From: Gonatopus flavifemur
Lineage: Eukaryota > Arthropoda > Insecta > Hymenoptera > Dryinidae
Assembly: GCA_018340375.1 (NCBI GenBank)
Contig: JAFFJZ010000002.1
Span: 61,622,001 to 61,686,000, forward strand
Length of the DNA: 64,000 nt
Direction of reading: 5' to 3'
In this document: piece by piece, positions 62,186-64,000 of the stretch
Layout: each line of letters opens with the position of its first letter
How positions within the stretch are numbered: the first letter of the stretch is position 1
Notes under the pieces: model-generated
Database searches by the model: none
Told to the model about the DNA's origin: nothing
The model's input: the letters and a program-made list of their open reading frames with translations, nothing else
Translations under genes and position numbers: made by a program

Positions 62186-63105
62186 AACCCCTATTTAGGG
62201 GTGAGAAATGAATTTTCCCAAAAGTAGGAGTTTTTTTTTTTAATAACGATAATAAATTTCAACTGGAATGTGATTTTCAATGAGTGAAGGTTTTATAAAA
62301 TTCATCCGCAGTATAATTGTATATCAATCACCCTTAATTAGGGGTCAGAAATGCATTTCTCCAAATATAGGGGATTTCCTTGAATGAAAAAGATTGATAG
62401 CATCAGGAATGTGATTTTTCTTCACATTTGTCTGCCCACAATCATTCTGAATTTGGATATAAATCAGGCACCCCTATTCAGGGGTGGGAATGTATTTACC
62501 CAAACATGAGAGTATTTGTTTTGAATAACGATAATTAATTTCAAATGACATGGGATTTTCAACAGATACAGTTCTCAAAAATGTCATCCTTAGTATACTC
62601 GACTATCAACGAACCCTAATTTAAGGGTGAGAAGTGGATTTTCCCAAACATAGGAGTTTTTCTTTCAATAACGATAATGAATTTCAGACGAAATGTGATT
62701 TTCAATAAGTGAAGGGTTGAACAAATTCATCCTCAGTATAGTTGTATATCAATCACCCTCTAATTAGGGGTCAGAAATGCATTTCTCCGAAAAGTGGAGA
62801 TTTTCTTGAATGAAAAAGATTGATAACATTAGGAATGTGATTTTTCTTGAGATTTGTTCGCCAAAAGTCATTCTCAATCTGAATATGTATCAGGCACCCC
62901 AATTTAGGAGTGAGAAATGGATTGTTCTAAACAGCAGTTGTCCTTTTAATAACGATCATGAACTCCAATGGGAACGTGATTTTTAATGAGCAAAGTTTTC
63001 GAAAATTCCATCCTCAGTATAGTTGCGTATCAACCCTAACTCCCTATTTAGGGATGAGTGATGTATTTCTCCGAACATAGAAAATTGTCTTGAATGAACA
63101 AAATG
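62186..63105. repeat. Satellite-like array, ~142-bp monomer, three-monomer higher-order period
   Basis: Seven monomers start at about 62186, 62329, 62468, 62611, 62753, 62894 and 63040. Each opens with a short palindrome of the type CCCCTATTTAGGGG, then GAGAAATG. Monomers 1 and 4, 2 and 5, and 3 and 6 resemble each other most: ATAACGATAATAAATTTC in the first type, GAATGAAAAAGATTGATA in the second. The higher-order period is about 425 bases. The last monomer is truncated. Confidence 0.85.
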
Positions 63106-63768
63106 GTCTTGAGGGGAGGTTCTCATCAGGCGAACTCCGAGAAAAGGTGATTTTCTCGAATTCTCTTTTACGGAAGGAATTGAGTGAAGGCTTCAAGTTC
63201 TTTGACACTTATTTAATGAATCTTAAAGTGCATGAAAAAATTTGTTTCAAATCATAAAACTCCTATAGAGAAACTTTATAGGTGCTTCTCTCGGAACAAT
63301 GGTTTTCCACCTGGGCGACACGATATCTCAAAAACTACTGAATATATCGCTATTTTCTTTCATTTTGGAATGAATTAAATTCACTGGGACCTAAAGTTGA
63401 AAAATTACGATATTTTGATATCTAATAATTTTCCACAGCACTTCAAAAAGCAGAAAAAAAACGAAAGAAATGCCACCAAAGGTTTGCATGTCCGCCATTT
63501 TTTCAATTTTCAACTTTTTGCTGGGTTTATAGGTTCAAAATCCAACGAATGTGATATATTTCATAAAAAGTTTTAGTTTTTTGAAGTCAGATGATATGTG
63601 CAAGTGCTATAATGTCGCCTGCGCGGTTACTCTCCTTTCAGGCGTTTATGTGACAATACTTGTAGACAATTCCCATGGCATTGTTTTGTAATGAAAAAAA
63701 ATTTTTCAAGTACTCCAAGACTCAAATAATAAGCGTCAAGAAATCCAAGTTCTTTATTCAATTCCTTC
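63106..63768. other. No gene recognised
   Basis: AT-rich sequence after the tandem array. GAGAAAAGGTGATTTTCTC at 63140-63158 is a short palindrome. Confidence 0.45.
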
Positions 63769-63770
63769 TA

Positions 63771-64000
63771 CACTGAGAAAAATAATTACTAATACCAAGA
63801 AAACGTTTCCTTGAATATTTTTAAGAATACATATCCTTGATCACAGCTGATATGTTGTAAGCTCAAGTGAAATTTCCTTGAATCAAGAAAATATTTTTTC
63901 AATTCAAAAAATACACTCTTAGTTCCAAGAAGATTTTCTTGTATCAAGAATACAGATTTTTTGAGAAATGGATTGCTTGGAACATCATGTTATTGGTGAT
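63771..64000. mobile_element. Partial MITE at the window edge
   Basis: CACTGAGAAAAATAATTACT after TA (63769-63770) matches the CACTGAGA end type. The body repeats TCCTTGAATCAAGAAAAT and TTCTTGTATCAAGAATA. The right end is outside the window. Confidence 0.5.

Larger units (their letters stand above)
16116..64000 (+). other. Downstream intron of the receptor gene, running off the window
   Basis: It begins at the donor GTGAGT (16116). No later receptor exon was recognised, so at least 47.9 kb is read as intron. This is inference: a short exon of loop 3 without recognisable motifs could be missed. All transposons listed from 18.9 kb onward would lie in this intron. A candidate recursive splice site lies 28.4 kb into it. 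Confidence 0.55.

Noticed and set aside
62186..63105. CRISPR-like array
   Set aside because: The repeats are ~142 bp, contiguous and diverged, without unique spacers, in a eukaryotic intron.

Overview
This is an AT-rich animal window, almost certainly insect and probably hymenopteran. The evidence is a biogenic-amine GPCR split by long introns, mariner, Tc1, non-LTR and MULE-type transposons of insect type, and very many small foldback elements (MITEs). No bacterial, viral or CRISPR structure was seen. Species and order are inferences; no database was searched.

Only one host gene is supported. Two plus-strand exons (7258-7501 and 15903-16115) encode TM4 to TM5 and the start of the third intracellular loop of an aminergic receptor. 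It best resembles the invertebrate alpha2-adrenergic-like octopamine / 'No18' group. Both exons meet consensus splice sites and join in phase 0. Exons for TM1-3 and TM6-7 were not found and probably lie outside the window. Bases 1-7257, 7502-15902 and 16116-64000 are therefore read as introns of this gene. At 44555/44556 a strong 3' splice site abuts a strong 5' splice site with no exon between them, which is the signature of a recursive splicing ratchet point.

Layout. At 1-7 kb there are two 5'-truncated non-LTR insertions with 12- and 14-bp target duplications, one inside a palindromic MITE, plus one MITE nested in another. At 7-16 kb lie the receptor exons and intron 1, packed with foldback elements, including one built of about 13 short hairpins. 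At 18.9-24.3 kb there is a nearly intact mariner, a small MULE-like element whose long inverted repeats are arrays of a ~14-bp motif, and a 1.9-kb foldback whose arms both carry tRNA-like sequence. At 25.2-35.2 kb is low-repeat intron. At 35.2-39.1 kb is a stack of nested elements, one of which has inserted into the B-box of a tRNA-like sequence. At 39-47 kb is mostly plain intron with the recursive splice site. At 46.7-47.8 kb are MITEs around a GC-rich island of unknown origin. At 55.4-56.6 kb is a Tc1-like element with one stop codon in its transposase. At 59.7-61.9 kb are an AGATCT-rich MITE and a decayed mariner. At 62.2-63.1 kb is a ~142-bp tandem array with a three-monomer higher-order period.

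Many MITEs have TA duplications and similar ends (CACGGAGA, CACTGAGA, CACTGTGA). This fits mobilisation by Tc1/mariner-type transposases.
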